Part shown: one piece after another, positions 8,744-17,487 of the stretch
Layout: every line of letters begins with the position of its first letter
How positions within the stretch are numbered: the first letter of the stretch is position 1
Source: Woeseia sp.
GTDB taxonomy: Bacteria; Pseudomonadota; Gammaproteobacteria; Steroidobacterales; UBA11654
DNA length: 64,000 nt
NCBI GenBank assembly: GCA_019653755.1
Contig: BPCL01000001.1
Span: forward strand, 1 to 64,000
Reading direction: 5' to 3'
The notes under the pieces: model-generated
Seen by the model: only the letters and a program-made list of their open reading frames with translations
What the model was told of the DNA's origin: nothing
Database searches by the model: none
Made by a program: the position numbers and the translations under genes

Positions 8744-10657
8744 TTAAACTTTTTTGCTCCTTTTTTTGGCAATAGAAATATCAGGATGCCATGTTTGTAT
8801 CGTAGGTTTGTCGGCAACATCCAGTTGCATGATTCTTAAATCAATCAGGTAAGGCCTTCCGTCTCGGGTTTCTCTATTGGCTTTTTTTAATGATTTAGCG
8901 AGTTCTTCTGCACTATTAGCTTGAGACCCTTTAATATCGAAGCTATTAGCAAGTCCTACATAATCCACAATTGGGTTCCCCAGATAACAACTAACATCTT
9001 TCCAAAGGTCTCTAGTTTCACTGTCTCTAATTAAAGGAGAATTAAGATAGATTCTATTTCTTTCGCCATCATAACTTAAGTTATTAAAGACAATTATAGT
9101 TACAGGAATATCGTATCTTGAAGCTGACCATAATGACTCAATTTGCCCAAAAAGCATCGCTCCATCACCCACTAAGCAGGTGACTTGCCTGTCTGGTTGA
9201 CCAATCTTGGCCCCTAGTGAGGCACCAATGCCCCAGCCAAGTGCAAATCCTGTGGTTCCACCGATTAAAGATCTCTTATTCGGAGCCAGATTCATCCATT
9301 CAAATGGGGTGCGAGTGTCTAATTCAGATATAACAATTCCATTTTCGTCCAACTCTTTGTTGATTTCATAGGAGGCTCTTTCCCAAGAGATTGGACTGGA
9401 ATTCCAGTTTGCTTTAGCATTTTGCTCTTTTCTAGCTTCGAATTTTTTATTAATCCCTCTGGTTATTGCAAGCCTATCTTCCCGGATTCTTTTCAGTCTA
9501 TCGGCAGTAGCAAGAGACTTAATTGATTCTTCAATAGCAATTAGCGTTTCTTTCATGCCAGCAGCAATTGCAATATCTGTGGGATAGATATTAGCAATAT
9601 CATCAAATTCTATTCGTGCATGTATGACTTTTGCTTTTCTCGAAACAGGCGCAGTAAAGATTGTAGGGTCTGGCATAGGAGCACCTAAATTAAGGAAAAC
9701 ATCTGTACCCTGAAGACCTCTTGGGATACCCATGCCATAAAATCCTACAAACGACTCGTGGTCAAATGGAACATCGCCATACACACTAAAGCCTTGAGTC
9801 ATTTTTATACCCAATAGATTAGATAATCTGACTACATGGTCATTGGCATTAGCCCTTGTTACCTCATGACCCACAGACATTAAAGGTGAATCTGCTTCAA
9901 TCAATGCTCTAGCAGTAGCTTCAATGAGTTCAGGTTTGGGTTGTAAGCCCATGGGGATTTTAAATTGATTCTGAGGGTAGATGGTTTGTTTAATGTTATC
10001 TTTTCTTAGAACAGTTCCAGGGAATCTTAAATAAACTGGTCCACCAGGAGGAGTTTCTGCGAGCTTTATCGTGCGTCTTACCATCTCACTAATTTGTAGG
10101 GGATTATCAACCTGCCAACGCCATTTAGTAAATTGAGTCATTGTCTCCAGCCAATCGTCCATTTGCTGGAACCCATTTCTTCCAGAAAAGTTTGAACTAG
10201 AACCATCAGATAAAACTGCAATAGATGATCGATCTTTCCAAGCATTGTATAAATTATTCATTGCACTCGGAATAGCGACACCTGGAAGCATCAGTATGGC
10301 AGTCTTTCCTGTAGCAAGTTCATAGCCATGAGCCATTGAGGTCGCTTGAGATTCTGCGATGGATGCAATGTACTGCATATCATCATTCAGTGTAAGTGCA
10401 TCAAAGAAGGGGCTCATTCCTGTTGCACTTGTACCAAAGATATACTTAACATCAGCAGCCCTTAATGTCTCAGCTAGAATTTCTGCCCCAGTGCCTGTAA
10501 TTCTTTTCCCTTCTCTAGGAATCACATCTCGAGCTTCAGCAACCGATGTTACTAGTGTGCTTGCAGCAATCTGACTAAACCCTAATGCCAAGAGTTTTTT
10601 ACTAAAGTCTCTACGAGAAATGTCATGATCAAAGAATTGTTTAAAGATCTCTCTCAT
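8744..10657 (-). CDS. Tat-exported thiamine-diphosphate enzyme (acetolactate synthase/benzoylformate decarboxylase-like)
   Basis: A 637-residue enzyme of the ThDP-dependent decarboxylase/carboligase fold. The N-terminal Pyr domain carries the catalytic glutamate (E102 in 'IAESQATSMAHGYE'), and the C-terminal PP domain carries the ThDP motif GDG at 497-499 through NN at 525-526 ('VGDGAMLFGQ' ... 'VFNNLSYDGERN'). The central domain occupies about residues 240-385. The N-terminus has a twin-arginine signal, 'SRRDFSKK' at 14-21, then a hydrophobic stretch and 'AEA' near 40, predicting export of the folded, cofactor-loaded enzyme. It follows an oxidoreductase gene with no gap, so they are co-transcribed. 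The substrate is unknown; a 2-keto acid is likely. Confidence 0.85.
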   Translation of the reverse strand: MREIFKQFFDHDISRRDFSKKLLALGFSQIAASTLVTSVAEARDVIPREGKRITGTGAEILAETLRAADVKYIFGTSATGMSPFFDALTLNDDMQYIASIAESQATSMAHGYELATGKTAILMLPGVAIPSAMNNLYNAWKDRSSIAVLSDGSSSNFSGRNGFQQMDDWLETMTQFTKWRWQVDNPLQISEMVRRTIKLAETPPGGPVYLRFPGTVLRKDNIKQTIYPQNQFKIPMGLQPKPELIEATARALIEADSPLMSVGHEVTRANANDHVVRLSNLLGIKMTQGFSVYGDVPFDHESFVGFYGMGIPRGLQGTDVFLNLGAPMPDPTIFTAPVSRKAKVIHARIEFDDIANIYPTDIAIAAGMKETLIAIEESIKSLATADRLKRIREDRLAITRGINKKFEARKEQNAKANWNSSPISWERASYEINKELDENGIVISELDTRTPFEWMNLAPNKRSLIGGTTGFALGWGIGASLGAKIGQPDRQVTCLVGDGAMLFGQIESLWSASRYDIPVTIIVFNNLSYDGERNRIYLNSPLIRDSETRDLWKDVSCYLGNPIVDYVGLANSFDIKGSQANSAEELAKSLKKANRETRDGRPYLIDLRIMQLDVADKPTIQTWHPDISIAKKRSKKV

Positions 10658-11653
10658 TTATATTTTTAGTATTTGTTTGCCTAAATTTTGACCTGTAAAT
10701 AGTCGATTTAATGTCTCGGGACAATTCTCTATTCCCTCTTGAATATCTTCTCGATGTTGAATTTTTCCTTCCATAAGCCATTTTGAAAGTTCCTGAATAG
10801 CTTCATCCATTCGATCAAGATAATCCAACACTAAAAATCCCTCCATACGAGCTCTTTGGATAATCAGTGCACTAAGGTTCCTTGGACCTACCGGCATTTC
10901 TTCGCTGGCATAGTTAGAGATTGATCCACAAATAACGATTCTTGCATTTAAATTTATTTGAAATAAGACCGCTTCTAACAAAGGACCGCCAACATTATCA
11001 AAGTAAATGTCTATTCCTGAGGTGGCAATTTTTTGGAGCTCTTTCCTGGCATTGGAGTTTTTATAATCAATCACATGATCGAGACCACAATTATTAAGCC
11101 ATTCACACTTTTCATCTCCTCCAGCTATACCGATAACATTGCAGCCTTTAATTTTTGCTATTTGAGCTACTACAGATCCCGTCGCTCCAGCTGCACCAGA
11201 GACTAAAACTGTTTCCCCTTCTTTGGGTTGACCGATATCTAGTAAACCAAAGTAGGCAGTAACACCTGTGAGCCCTAGAACATTTAGCATAGTAGGGATA
11301 GGTAAAAGTTCTGGAACTATCCGGTACCCTTTACCATCGCTTATTTGATGTGTTTGCCAACCGACAAATCCATTAACCAAATCACCTTCCTTAAATTTCT
11401 CATTCTTTGATTGAATAATTCTCCCCATGCCACCTGAACGAATGACTTCATCTATCTGGATCGGCGGCAAATAGCCTGGAACGTCTGTTAGCCACATTCT
11501 TTGAGTAGGATCGACAGAAAGATATTCAGTTTGAATTAAAACTTGGTCTTCTTCTATATCAGGTAGATTTTCTTCAATCAACTCGAAGTTTGATTGTTCG
11601 ACTAAACCCTTAGGCCTACTCTTTAAAATCCATTTCTTGTTAGTTATCCCCAT
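10658..11653 (-). CDS. NADP-dependent oxidoreductase, zinc-free MDR family (CurA/leukotriene-dehydrogenase-like)
   Basis: A 331-residue medium-chain reductase without the zinc ligands of alcohol dehydrogenases. The N-terminal GroES-like domain contains 'LSVDPTQRMWL'. The Rossmann domain carries 'VSGAAGATGSVVAQIAK' at about residues 152-168 and 'IDIYFDNVGG' at about 214-223. The family reduces activated double bonds of enones with NADPH. Its stop codon abuts the start of the Tat-exported ThDP enzyme, which places both in one transcript and suggests a shared pathway, though one acts in the cytosol and the other is predicted to be exported. Confidence 0.88.
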   Translation of the reverse strand: MGITNKKWILKSRPKGLVEQSNFELIEENLPDIEEDQVLIQTEYLSVDPTQRMWLTDVPGYLPPIQIDEVIRSGGMGRIIQSKNEKFKEGDLVNGFVGWQTHQISDGKGYRIVPELLPIPTMLNVLGLTGVTAYFGLLDIGQPKEGETVLVSGAAGATGSVVAQIAKIKGCNVIGIAGGDEKCEWLNNCGLDHVIDYKNSNARKELQKIATSGIDIYFDNVGGPLLEAVLFQINLNARIVICGSISNYASEEMPVGPRNLSALIIQRARMEGFLVLDYLDRMDEAIQELSKWLMEGKIQHREDIQEGIENCPETLNRLFTGQNLGKQILKI

Positions 11654-11709
11654 ATTTGTTACTCCAGACTTAACTATTAGTTTCTTAATTATGCACTGTA
11701 ATTACAATC

Positions 11710-12431
11710 CTAAAAAATTATTTCGTCTGCCACATAACTTACTGACCAATTATGCCCTAATCTTTTTCCTTTATATTTTTCAGGAAGATCGCGAACCTCA
11801 TGACCTTTGAAATTAATGAGTTGAGGATCGGAGCTTAAATCTTTAAAGGCATTATCTAGCGTTTTTATCGTTCTCCATTGAACCGATTTTACATTCTTAG
11901 ATTTTTGTTTGGGCGGCATCATAATTGCAAGAGTTTGAGAGGGAATCTAATCCAGCTAAGGGGCTAGCTATGGTATGGATTTCAATCGGTGTATTGCTTG
12001 TCCAGTTTTCAATGAACCATGTCAAAAGAATGCCTCCATAGCTATGACCGAGCAGGACAATTTTCTCAATCGTCGGGTTTCCCTCTAAGAGGAATAAAAT
12101 TTCTTGATTTAGCTTTAGTGCAGATGATAGAAAGCATGACCTGTCGTCCCATCGATAGAAGAGAGTCAGTCTGTCGCTTTGATCTAGTTTTGTAAGTGGG
12201 TAAACCCATTCGTACCCTTCGCTTCTTCCTCCATGAACTCCTATAACAGCAACTTTTTCCTTCTTATTCCTCACTTCAAGTGGGCTTAGACCATACTCTA
12301 GACTCATTAACTTTTGACCTGAATTGATGTAATCATTTTCAGGATCCATTGAATCAAGCCATGGGTAGGAAGATAGGCTAGAGTGGCTAAAAAAAAACCA
12401 AGAAAAATAACAGCGAATAAATTTTCCTCAT
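11710..12431 (-). CDS. Exported alpha/beta hydrolase, two frameshifts
   Basis: A serine hydrolase of about 238 residues once two indels are repaired. From ATG 12431 the translation gives a signal peptide (MRKIYSLLFFLVF). Frame is lost in a run of nine Ts (A run at 12389-12397 on the plus strand) and regained as 'SHSSLSSYPWLDSMDPEND'. The core has 'VAVIGVHGGRSEGYEW' and the nucleophile elbow 'GHSYGG'. A second shift near 11945 joins 'ASPLAGLD' to 'PSQTLAIMMPPKQ' and the C-terminus 'KRLGHNWSVSYVAD', where the His of the triad probably lies. Both breaks sit in short runs and look like read errors. Substrate unknown. Confidence 0.78.
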
Positions 12432-12449
12432 ATTTCTAGTTTCTAGTCT

Positions 12450-12859
12450 CTAGTCAAGATCATAAATTCTATAGTGACTTGGAGATAGAATCCCTAGGCT
12501 AGTTTGTTCTATAGAGAGTTTACGACGATAGATCTGTTTAAATCTTTCTTCACCAAAGGCAGTTCTTATCATTCATTCCACATTTCTTGGGCTTTTTCAT
12601 CATGTCTAATTTCAACAGAACCCCAAACAATAACATGACCAAAGGTCACCGGCTTACTAATTGAAACACAGGCTCTAGGGTCTCTTTCTAGGTTTCGTTT
12701 TTTTTGCTTTCCCGTAAAGCTAAACAATAAACCTTCTTCATGAATGCCCATCATTAATGGGGTCACATGAGGTCCTCCATCAGGACCTATACTTGAGAAA
12801 TGAACCCACCCATCTGGCTCATGAATTTTCTTTATGGCTTGAATTAATTTTTCATCCAT
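12450..12859 (-). CDS. Pyridoxamine 5'-phosphate oxidase family protein, one frameshift
   Basis: A small flavin- or deazaflavin-binding split-barrel protein. The N-terminus 'HFSSIGPDGGPHVTPL' and the segment 'KKRNLERDPRACVSI' are typical of the PPOX superfamily. The first frame stops after 'EMWNE' at 12569. One missing A there restores 'EMWNEMIRTAFGEERF' through 'SPSHYRIYDLD' with a stop at 12450, giving about 136 residues. The start overlaps the end of a small membrane-protein gene by 8 bp, which suggests translational coupling. Family members reduce or bind varied substrates, and nothing here points to a specific one. Confidence 0.78.
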
Positions 12860-12980
12860 TGTTATTTCCCGATAATGATTCAGTAATATAATCTACAACA
12901 AAAGGTGTGATTACACTCAATAGATAAAAGATAATTATTGTGACCAAAATTGCTAACAACATAATTAGTATCTTTTTCAT
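12852..12980 (-). CDS. Single-helix membrane microprotein
   Basis: A 42-residue peptide starting at ATG 12980: 'MKKILIMLLAILVTIII' followed by 'FYLLSVITPFVVDYIT', a long hydrophobic helix with positive residues at the N-terminus and a polar tail 'ESLSGNNNG'. A longer in-frame reading up to 13094 would only antisense-extend into the neighbouring desaturase gene and looks spurious. The stop overlaps the start of the PPOX-family gene, supporting co-translation. I see no good ribosome site before the ATG, which lowers confidence. No family recognised. Confidence 0.5.
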   Translation of the reverse strand: MKKILIMLLAILVTIIIFYLLSVITPFVVDYITESLSGNNNG

Positions 12981-13005
12981 GATGAATAAGAAAATTTTCG
13001 CTTGT

Positions 13006-13851
13006 CTAGCTTGACTTAGGTTGCCATTCAGGAGACCCAAAGAACGACAAGAATTTTTCTGAGAAACTGCTGGATCGTTTAAAATCATTGACAAACCCTA
13101 TCCAGCTAAAAGCAGTAATCTTAAAGGCATTAAAGGTTTTCACATTATTAGTAAGACCGTAGATTACTGTTTCCCGTTCTTCGGCATAAGTACCAAACAT
13201 CCGATCCCAGATAATAAAAACATTACCAAAATTTTTGTTTAAGTACCCATCGTTTACTCCATGGTGAACTCGGTGAGCAGAGGGGGTGACCATGAACCAT
13301 TCCAAAGGCCCTAATTTGCCAATGGTTTTAGTATGCTGAATGACAGCCCAAAGGGTTGATGCAGCTCCTACAACAAATGTAAGGAGGGGATTAAATCCTA
13401 TTAAGGGCATAATGAAAAAAAACGGGACTCTGAATATCGGGTTAAACCATGCCTGTCGAAGCGAGACCAAAAAGTTCATTTCTTCACTGGAGTGATGATT
13501 CATGTGAATCCCCCAAAAGAATCTGACACGATGAGATGTTCGATGAAACCAGTAATAGATAAAATCAATGGTTATTAGAGTGAGGGAGATTTGAACCCAC
13601 AGTGGGTATGAATCAATATCAAAAAGCTTGAACTGATATAAAAATAAGTAAAAAGCAAGAATAGAGCCTTTTGTTATAAGGTTAACAAACACATTTCCAA
13701 CGATTAGACCAATTGTTCCTAGAGAATCGCCCCGATTATAATAGCCTAATCTTTTGGAAGCTGAAAAGACCCCTTCGATAAGAATCAATGTGAGAACAAT
13801 CGGGGCACCGACTGCGTAAACAGTGTATTCCGTCACATTGTTTTCGAACAT
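13006..13851 (-). CDS. Fatty acid hydroxylase/sterol desaturase family membrane protein
   Basis: A 281-residue integral membrane di-iron oxygenase. The histidine clusters that bind the two irons are present: 'HRTSH' at residues 103-107, 'HMNHH' at 116-120, H173 and 'HRVHH' at 193-197. Hydrophobic segments flank them (about 15-30, 45-75, 85-102 and 143-170). The family inserts oxygen or a double bond into lipids or carotenoids; bacterial members are poorly characterised. Its start lies 4 bp after the stop of the upstream secreted-protein gene, forming an operon that probably continues into the small membrane protein and PPOX genes. Confidence 0.9.
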   Translation of the reverse strand: MFENNVTEYTVYAVGAPIVLTLILIEGVFSASKRLGYYNRGDSLGTIGLIVGNVFVNLITKGSILAFYLFLYQFKLFDIDSYPLWVQISLTLITIDFIYYWFHRTSHRVRFFWGIHMNHHSSEEMNFLVSLRQAWFNPIFRVPFFFIMPLIGFNPLLTFVVGAASTLWAVIQHTKTIGKLGPLEWFMVTPSAHRVHHGVNDGYLNKNFGNVFIIWDRMFGTYAEERETVIYGLTNNVKTFNAFKITAFSWIGFVNDFKRSSSFSEKFLSFFGSPEWQPKSS

Positions 13852-13855
13852 TAAT

Positions 13856-14497
13856 CTAGTTCTTAGCCACAGACGCTGGTCTTAGAGCTCTTACTGACAC
13901 TCTTCCATTCTCATCAATATCAGAAATCGATAATTCAACACCTACTACCTCAGCAAATGCGTGGTATCTTTTCTTGATCCATATATCGTGAACTTCTTGT
14001 TCAGTAAGATCGTGCTGACCCATTCTTCTGGTTTGTTCAAGCACGAGACCAAATGGCGATTCCCAGCTTCTTTCGGCATCAGTTTTATCTATCTTAAGAT
14101 ATAACTGATAAGCACAAGCGGTTCTGTCAATCATGCCGACCATGGCTGTATCGAGTTTACCTGTTTTTAAATAATTTCTTCTAACTCTCTCGAGAAGTGG
14201 TCTTGTGGTTTCAACTTCATTTGCAATTAACTCATCAATCATATCGTTATCTTTAGCAAACTGAATTGTGGTTAATATCATCTTAACTAATGCGTCATTA
14301 ATATCGTGTTGATATGCGCTCCTCTCATTCAAAGTCATCAAGACAACATTCATTGCCCTAGCTAATTGATCTTCCATACCTTCATAACCACTTGTTGGGG
14401 CGACTAGTTTTTTGTCTTTACTGTGACCACCAGCTTTCAGTTCACCAACAGAACCTAAAAAACTAGCGATGACAAGACTGATTAATACGATTCTCAT
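13856..14497 (-). CDS. Secreted protein of unknown function
   Basis: A 213-residue protein with a signal peptide (MRIVLISLVIASFLGS, cleavage near 'LKAGG' at residue 22). The mature part is mainly helical and highly charged, without recognisable catalytic motifs; 'GMEDQLARAMNVVLMTLNE' and 'TACAYQLYLKIDKT' are typical stretches. I do not recognise the family. It is the first gene of a run that continues 4 bp later with a fatty-acid-hydroxylase-type gene, so it may act on the envelope with that enzyme; this is inference from position only. Confidence 0.75.
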   Translation of the reverse strand: MRIVLISLVIASFLGSVGELKAGGHSKDKKLVAPTSGYEGMEDQLARAMNVVLMTLNERSAYQHDINDALVKMILTTIQFAKDNDMIDELIANEVETTRPLLERVRRNYLKTGKLDTAMVGMIDRTACAYQLYLKIDKTDAERSWESPFGLVLEQTRRMGQHDLTEQEVHDIWIKKRYHAFAEVVGVELSISDIDENGRVSVRALRPASVAKN

Positions 14498-14618
14498 CTT
14501 TTATTCCTCCAATTACTGATAATTTTAACTTTATTAGAATATCTTTATTTACTCAAGCTTCTCTTACGATTTTTGCTTAAAGCTCTAGCTATCTTGGCTT
14601 ATAATATGCTTAGAAAAA

Positions 14619-15770
14619 ATGAGTAGTTCCAAACAAAAACATTCGATGCAACCTCAACCGAATCATGATGAATCGGTCAGACAAGATTTTGTTACTGATC
14701 TCAGAGCGTTTCTAACTGATGAGATATACCCAAAGATCACGCCGTATTATGAAAAAAATGTTGAATCGAAATTTATTAAAGAGAAAAACAGGAAACCAAA
14801 AGATAAGAATGAGGTGAGAGATCTTATGCTGAAAGATAATGCCTATCAAAGTTGGAGTTTATTGCAAAGATTAAGTCAGCAAATGATGTTTACCTCTGTG
14901 ATTGATACAGTTGAAAGAACTCTTGATGATCTAATTGAGCGTTCGAAAAAGAATAACGACTTAGGTTCTCTTAAACTTGACAACAAGATTGATATGCCAA
15001 GATATTTGACGGCATATGATATTCATCAACAACCTGGAGGCTATCATACTGAATCGACAGAAGATGATGTTTCACCCGGAGTAGTTTATGACATATCACT
15101 CCCAATTTATTCTAGAAACTCAATGGGCAGTGAGAATGATTTGTTATCTCAAGCCATCATTGGTCATATTGAGAAATATATAGACAACCTAAAACCTGAG
15201 AAAATCCTTGATATGGGATGTGCAATTGGAAATTCTACATTGCCTTTTGCAAAGGTTTTTCCTGATAGTGAAATACACGGAATTGATGTTGCATCGCCTT
15301 GTTTAAGATATGCTCATGCAAGAGCTAATGCATTGGGAGTTACCGCACATTTTAGCCAACAAAATGCTGAAAAAACCGACTTCAGTAATGAAACATTTGA
15401 TCTTGTTACTTCATGTCTATTCCTTCATGAGACCTCACACGATGCTGTACCTAAGATAATTAATGAAAGTTATAGGCTCCTTAAACCAGGAGGCTGGATG
15501 ATTCACCTGGATGTTTATCCCTTTCATAGAGATGCTATAGAGCCACTATATGATTTCCTTAAAGATTGGGAGGTAACCAATAACAATGAAAATTTTTCTG
15601 GTGCTTTAAGGAATATGGATCTTCCAAAAATATTCGAGGACGCGGGATTTTCTAAAGAGAGCATTGAATTTACATCAGCAGAAGCTGTTGCAAAATACAC
15701 CAAAGGTTATACCGGAGATTTCTATTTAAAACTACCAATCTACTTGGCACAAAAACCCCATAGACAATGA
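14619..15770 (+). CDS. SAM-dependent methyltransferase with a long N-terminal extension
   Basis: A class I methyltransferase of 383 residues. The SAM-binding glycine motif 'ILDMGCAIGNST' is at residues 196-207, the acidic residue after strand 2 lies in 'IHGIDVASPCLR', and the post-motif III 'LLKPGGWMIHLD' is present. The core resembles UbiE/COQ5-type enzymes, including 'DLVTSCLFLHET'. The first 190 residues are not part of the fold and look like a separate helical domain. Substrate unknown. The next gene overlaps the stop by 4 bp, and a third gene follows with a 1-bp overlap, so the three are translated together. Confidence 0.85.
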   Translation: MSSSKQKHSMQPQPNHDESVRQDFVTDLRAFLTDEIYPKITPYYEKNVESKFIKEKNRKPKDKNEVRDLMLKDNAYQSWSLLQRLSQQMMFTSVIDTVERTLDDLIERSKKNNDLGSLKLDNKIDMPRYLTAYDIHQQPGGYHTESTEDDVSPGVVYDISLPIYSRNSMGSENDLLSQAIIGHIEKYIDNLKPEKILDMGCAIGNSTLPFAKVFPDSEIHGIDVASPCLRYAHARANALGVTAHFSQQNAEKTDFSNETFDLVTSCLFLHETSHDAVPKIINESYRLLKPGGWMIHLDVYPFHRDAIEPLYDFLKDWEVTNNNENFSGALRNMDLPKIFEDAGFSKESIEFTSAEAVAKYTKGYTGDFYLKLPIYLAQKPHRQ

Positions 15771-16060
15771 ACTCAAAAATAGAATTACCTCGAGTAGCAA
15801 AGGGTAAAAAACCAATATATCTCGATGAAAGATCAATAGATAACCTAATGGCAATGATTATGACCTTAACTCAAGAGATTTCAGTTTTAAGGGATCGGTT
15901 AGATACTATTGAAAAACTTCTGGTAAATAAGAAATCAATCACCCTTGAGGACATTGAAACTTTTGAGCCTGATGATGATTTAATAAAAGAAAGAAAAGAT
16001 AGAAGACAAATGCTTTTAAAAAGAGTCTTGCTTCCAATTGATAAGGAACTCGAAAAATAA
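15767..16060 (+). CDS. Small coiled-coil protein in the methyltransferase operon
   Basis: A 97-residue, strongly charged cytosolic protein. A predicted coiled coil spans about residues 24-55 ('MAMIMTLTQEISVLRDRLD'), followed by an acidic linker and a basic tail ('KERKDRRQMLLKRVLL'). It overlaps the methyltransferase stop by 4 bp and its own stop overlaps the next start by 1 bp, so stoichiometric expression with both is likely; it could be a bridging subunit. I do not recognise a family. Confidence 0.75.
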   Translation: MNSKIELPRVAKGKKPIYLDERSIDNLMAMIMTLTQEISVLRDRLDTIEKLLVNKKSITLEDIETFEPDDDLIKERKDRRQMLLKRVLLPIDKELEK

Positions 16061-17178
16061 TGAATTTTAGAGACATAAGATCCATTCATGATGGACCTTT
16101 TAAGCTAGTTTTTGTATCGAGCGGAGGAGGGGGGAGTGCAATCTCTGATTTGCTAAAAGTACCTGGTGCAAGCCAAACAATACTTGAGTCCTATATTCCT
16201 TATTCAAGGGAATCTATGGATGAATATCTTGGATTCCAGCCTAGTCATTATTGCGGACTTCAAACAACTGTAAATATGGCAGTTACTGCTTTTAACAGGG
16301 CAAAAAAGCTGGCTACTTCTGTCGATCAGTCCTATCTACTCGGAGTGGCGGTTACGGCAACACTATCAACAACCTATGAAAAACTAGGTAGTCATCGGTT
16401 TTTTGTTTGTATTCATGGCTTAGATGCCACTCATGTTATTTCATGTTATTTAACTAAAGGAAAACGGACAAGGTCATCTGAAGAGGAGCTTGTAACTGAA
16501 TGCTTAGAATCATTAATTGGTATTGTTTGCGGAGTAAACAATGAGTTGCCAAAATTGACTCAAAAAATTGAATATGAGGTTTTCAGCTCAAAACCAGAAT
16601 GGCATGCATTAGAATCAGGAGAAAAGTCATTGGTTCATGGTGCTCTGGAGCCATCAAAACTTATTTTCCCGGGGGCATTTAACCCATTGCATGAGGGTCA
16701 TAAAAGGATTCAGGAAATTGCTGAGAAAAAGACTAAGATGCCAGCTACCTTTGAGATTTCAATTGGTAATGTTGAAAAAACACTATTGAGTTATTTTGAA
16801 ATCCATAAAGTATTGGATCAATTTAAATTAGATGATCGCTGGACACTGACCAATGCCCCCACTTTTTCTGATAAAGCAATTATTTTTAAAGATTCAACTT
16901 TTGTTTTAGGAGTGGATACATTAATTAGGATGTTTGATCAGAGATTTTACGGTGATCAAAAGCAAATGCTAGAAAGTTTAGATGTCTTTAATGCTAACGA
17001 TGTCAAATTCTTAGTTTTTGGAAGGAGGATTGATGACATCTATAAAACTCTTGATCAAGTCTCAATACCTTCTAGTATTGTTGATCGTTTTGACGGTATC
17101 CCAGAATCAGAGTTTCGACTCGATATTAGCTCAAGGGAAATAAAAAAAGCACAGGAAGAAAACAAGATACCTGCTTAG
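16060..17178 (+). CDS. CinA/PncC-like domain fused to a cytidylyltransferase-like (NMNAT-type) domain
   Basis: Two domains in 372 residues. Residues 14-160 resemble the NMN deamidase fold of CinA/PncC: 'VSSGGGGSAISDLL' aligns with the ESCTGG loop, keeping a Ser but replacing the Glu, and 'IPYSRESMDEYLG' aligns with the YSNEAK segment. Residues 200-372 form a nucleotidyltransferase domain with 'FPGAFNPLHEGH' at 203-214 carrying the HxGH signature and 'DISSREIKK' near the C-terminus in place of the ISSTxxR motif. Together they suggest NMN deamidation and adenylylation in pyridine-nucleotide recycling, but that is inference. The gene ends an operon with a methyltransferase and a coiled-coil protein. 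Confidence 0.8.
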   Translation: MNFRDIRSIHDGPFKLVFVSSGGGGSAISDLLKVPGASQTILESYIPYSRESMDEYLGFQPSHYCGLQTTVNMAVTAFNRAKKLATSVDQSYLLGVAVTATLSTTYEKLGSHRFFVCIHGLDATHVISCYLTKGKRTRSSEEELVTECLESLIGIVCGVNNELPKLTQKIEYEVFSSKPEWHALESGEKSLVHGALEPSKLIFPGAFNPLHEGHKRIQEIAEKKTKMPATFEISIGNVEKTLLSYFEIHKVLDQFKLDDRWTLTNAPTFSDKAIIFKDSTFVLGVDTLIRMFDQRFYGDQKQMLESLDVFNANDVKFLVFGRRIDDIYKTLDQVSIPSSIVDRFDGIPESEFRLDISSREIKKAQEENKIPA

Positions 17179-17471
17179 CTAGTCTCCAAGCCTTCAACAA
17201 TAACAAAATCACGATCCGCTGAATGCTCGATGTGACTTAAAGCTTCCTGATATAGCTCACATTCATAACATGCGATAGCAATTTCCATGGTTTCAAATTC
17301 AACAATCACAGTCTTGGGGTATTGACCACTCTCTTTTTGTGATTGAACACCTTTGCCTGTGACTAGGAACCTACCCTTAAAAGCATTAACGGCTTGTGCA
17401 GCAGCTTTTGCATACTTTTTATAGTTATCCATATCATGATATTTGCAGCGAACAATAAAATATGCGGCCAT
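17175..17471 (-). CDS. DUF1330-family protein
   Basis: A 98-residue dimeric alpha/beta-barrel type protein. The start at ATG 17471 is preferred because the family sequence begins there ('MAAYFIVRCKYHD'); the upstream in-frame extension runs antisense through glutathione peroxidase. 'YKKYAKAAAQAVNAFKGR' and 'GQYPKTVIVEFET' are characteristic of the family. Function is not established for most members. The gene overlaps the convergent CinA-fusion gene by 4 bp and follows glutathione peroxidase on the same strand. Confidence 0.82.
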   Translation of the reverse strand: MAAYFIVRCKYHDMDNYKKYAKAAAQAVNAFKGRFLVTGKGVQSQKESGQYPKTVIVEFETMEIAIACYECELYQEALSHIEHSADRDFVIVEGLETS

Positions 17472-17487
17472 AATCGGGATACCAGAA

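Noticed and set aside
12981-13094. N-terminal extension of the small membrane protein
   Set aside because: It is an alternative frame of the fatty-acid-hydroxylase gene 3' end and lacks a ribosome site.
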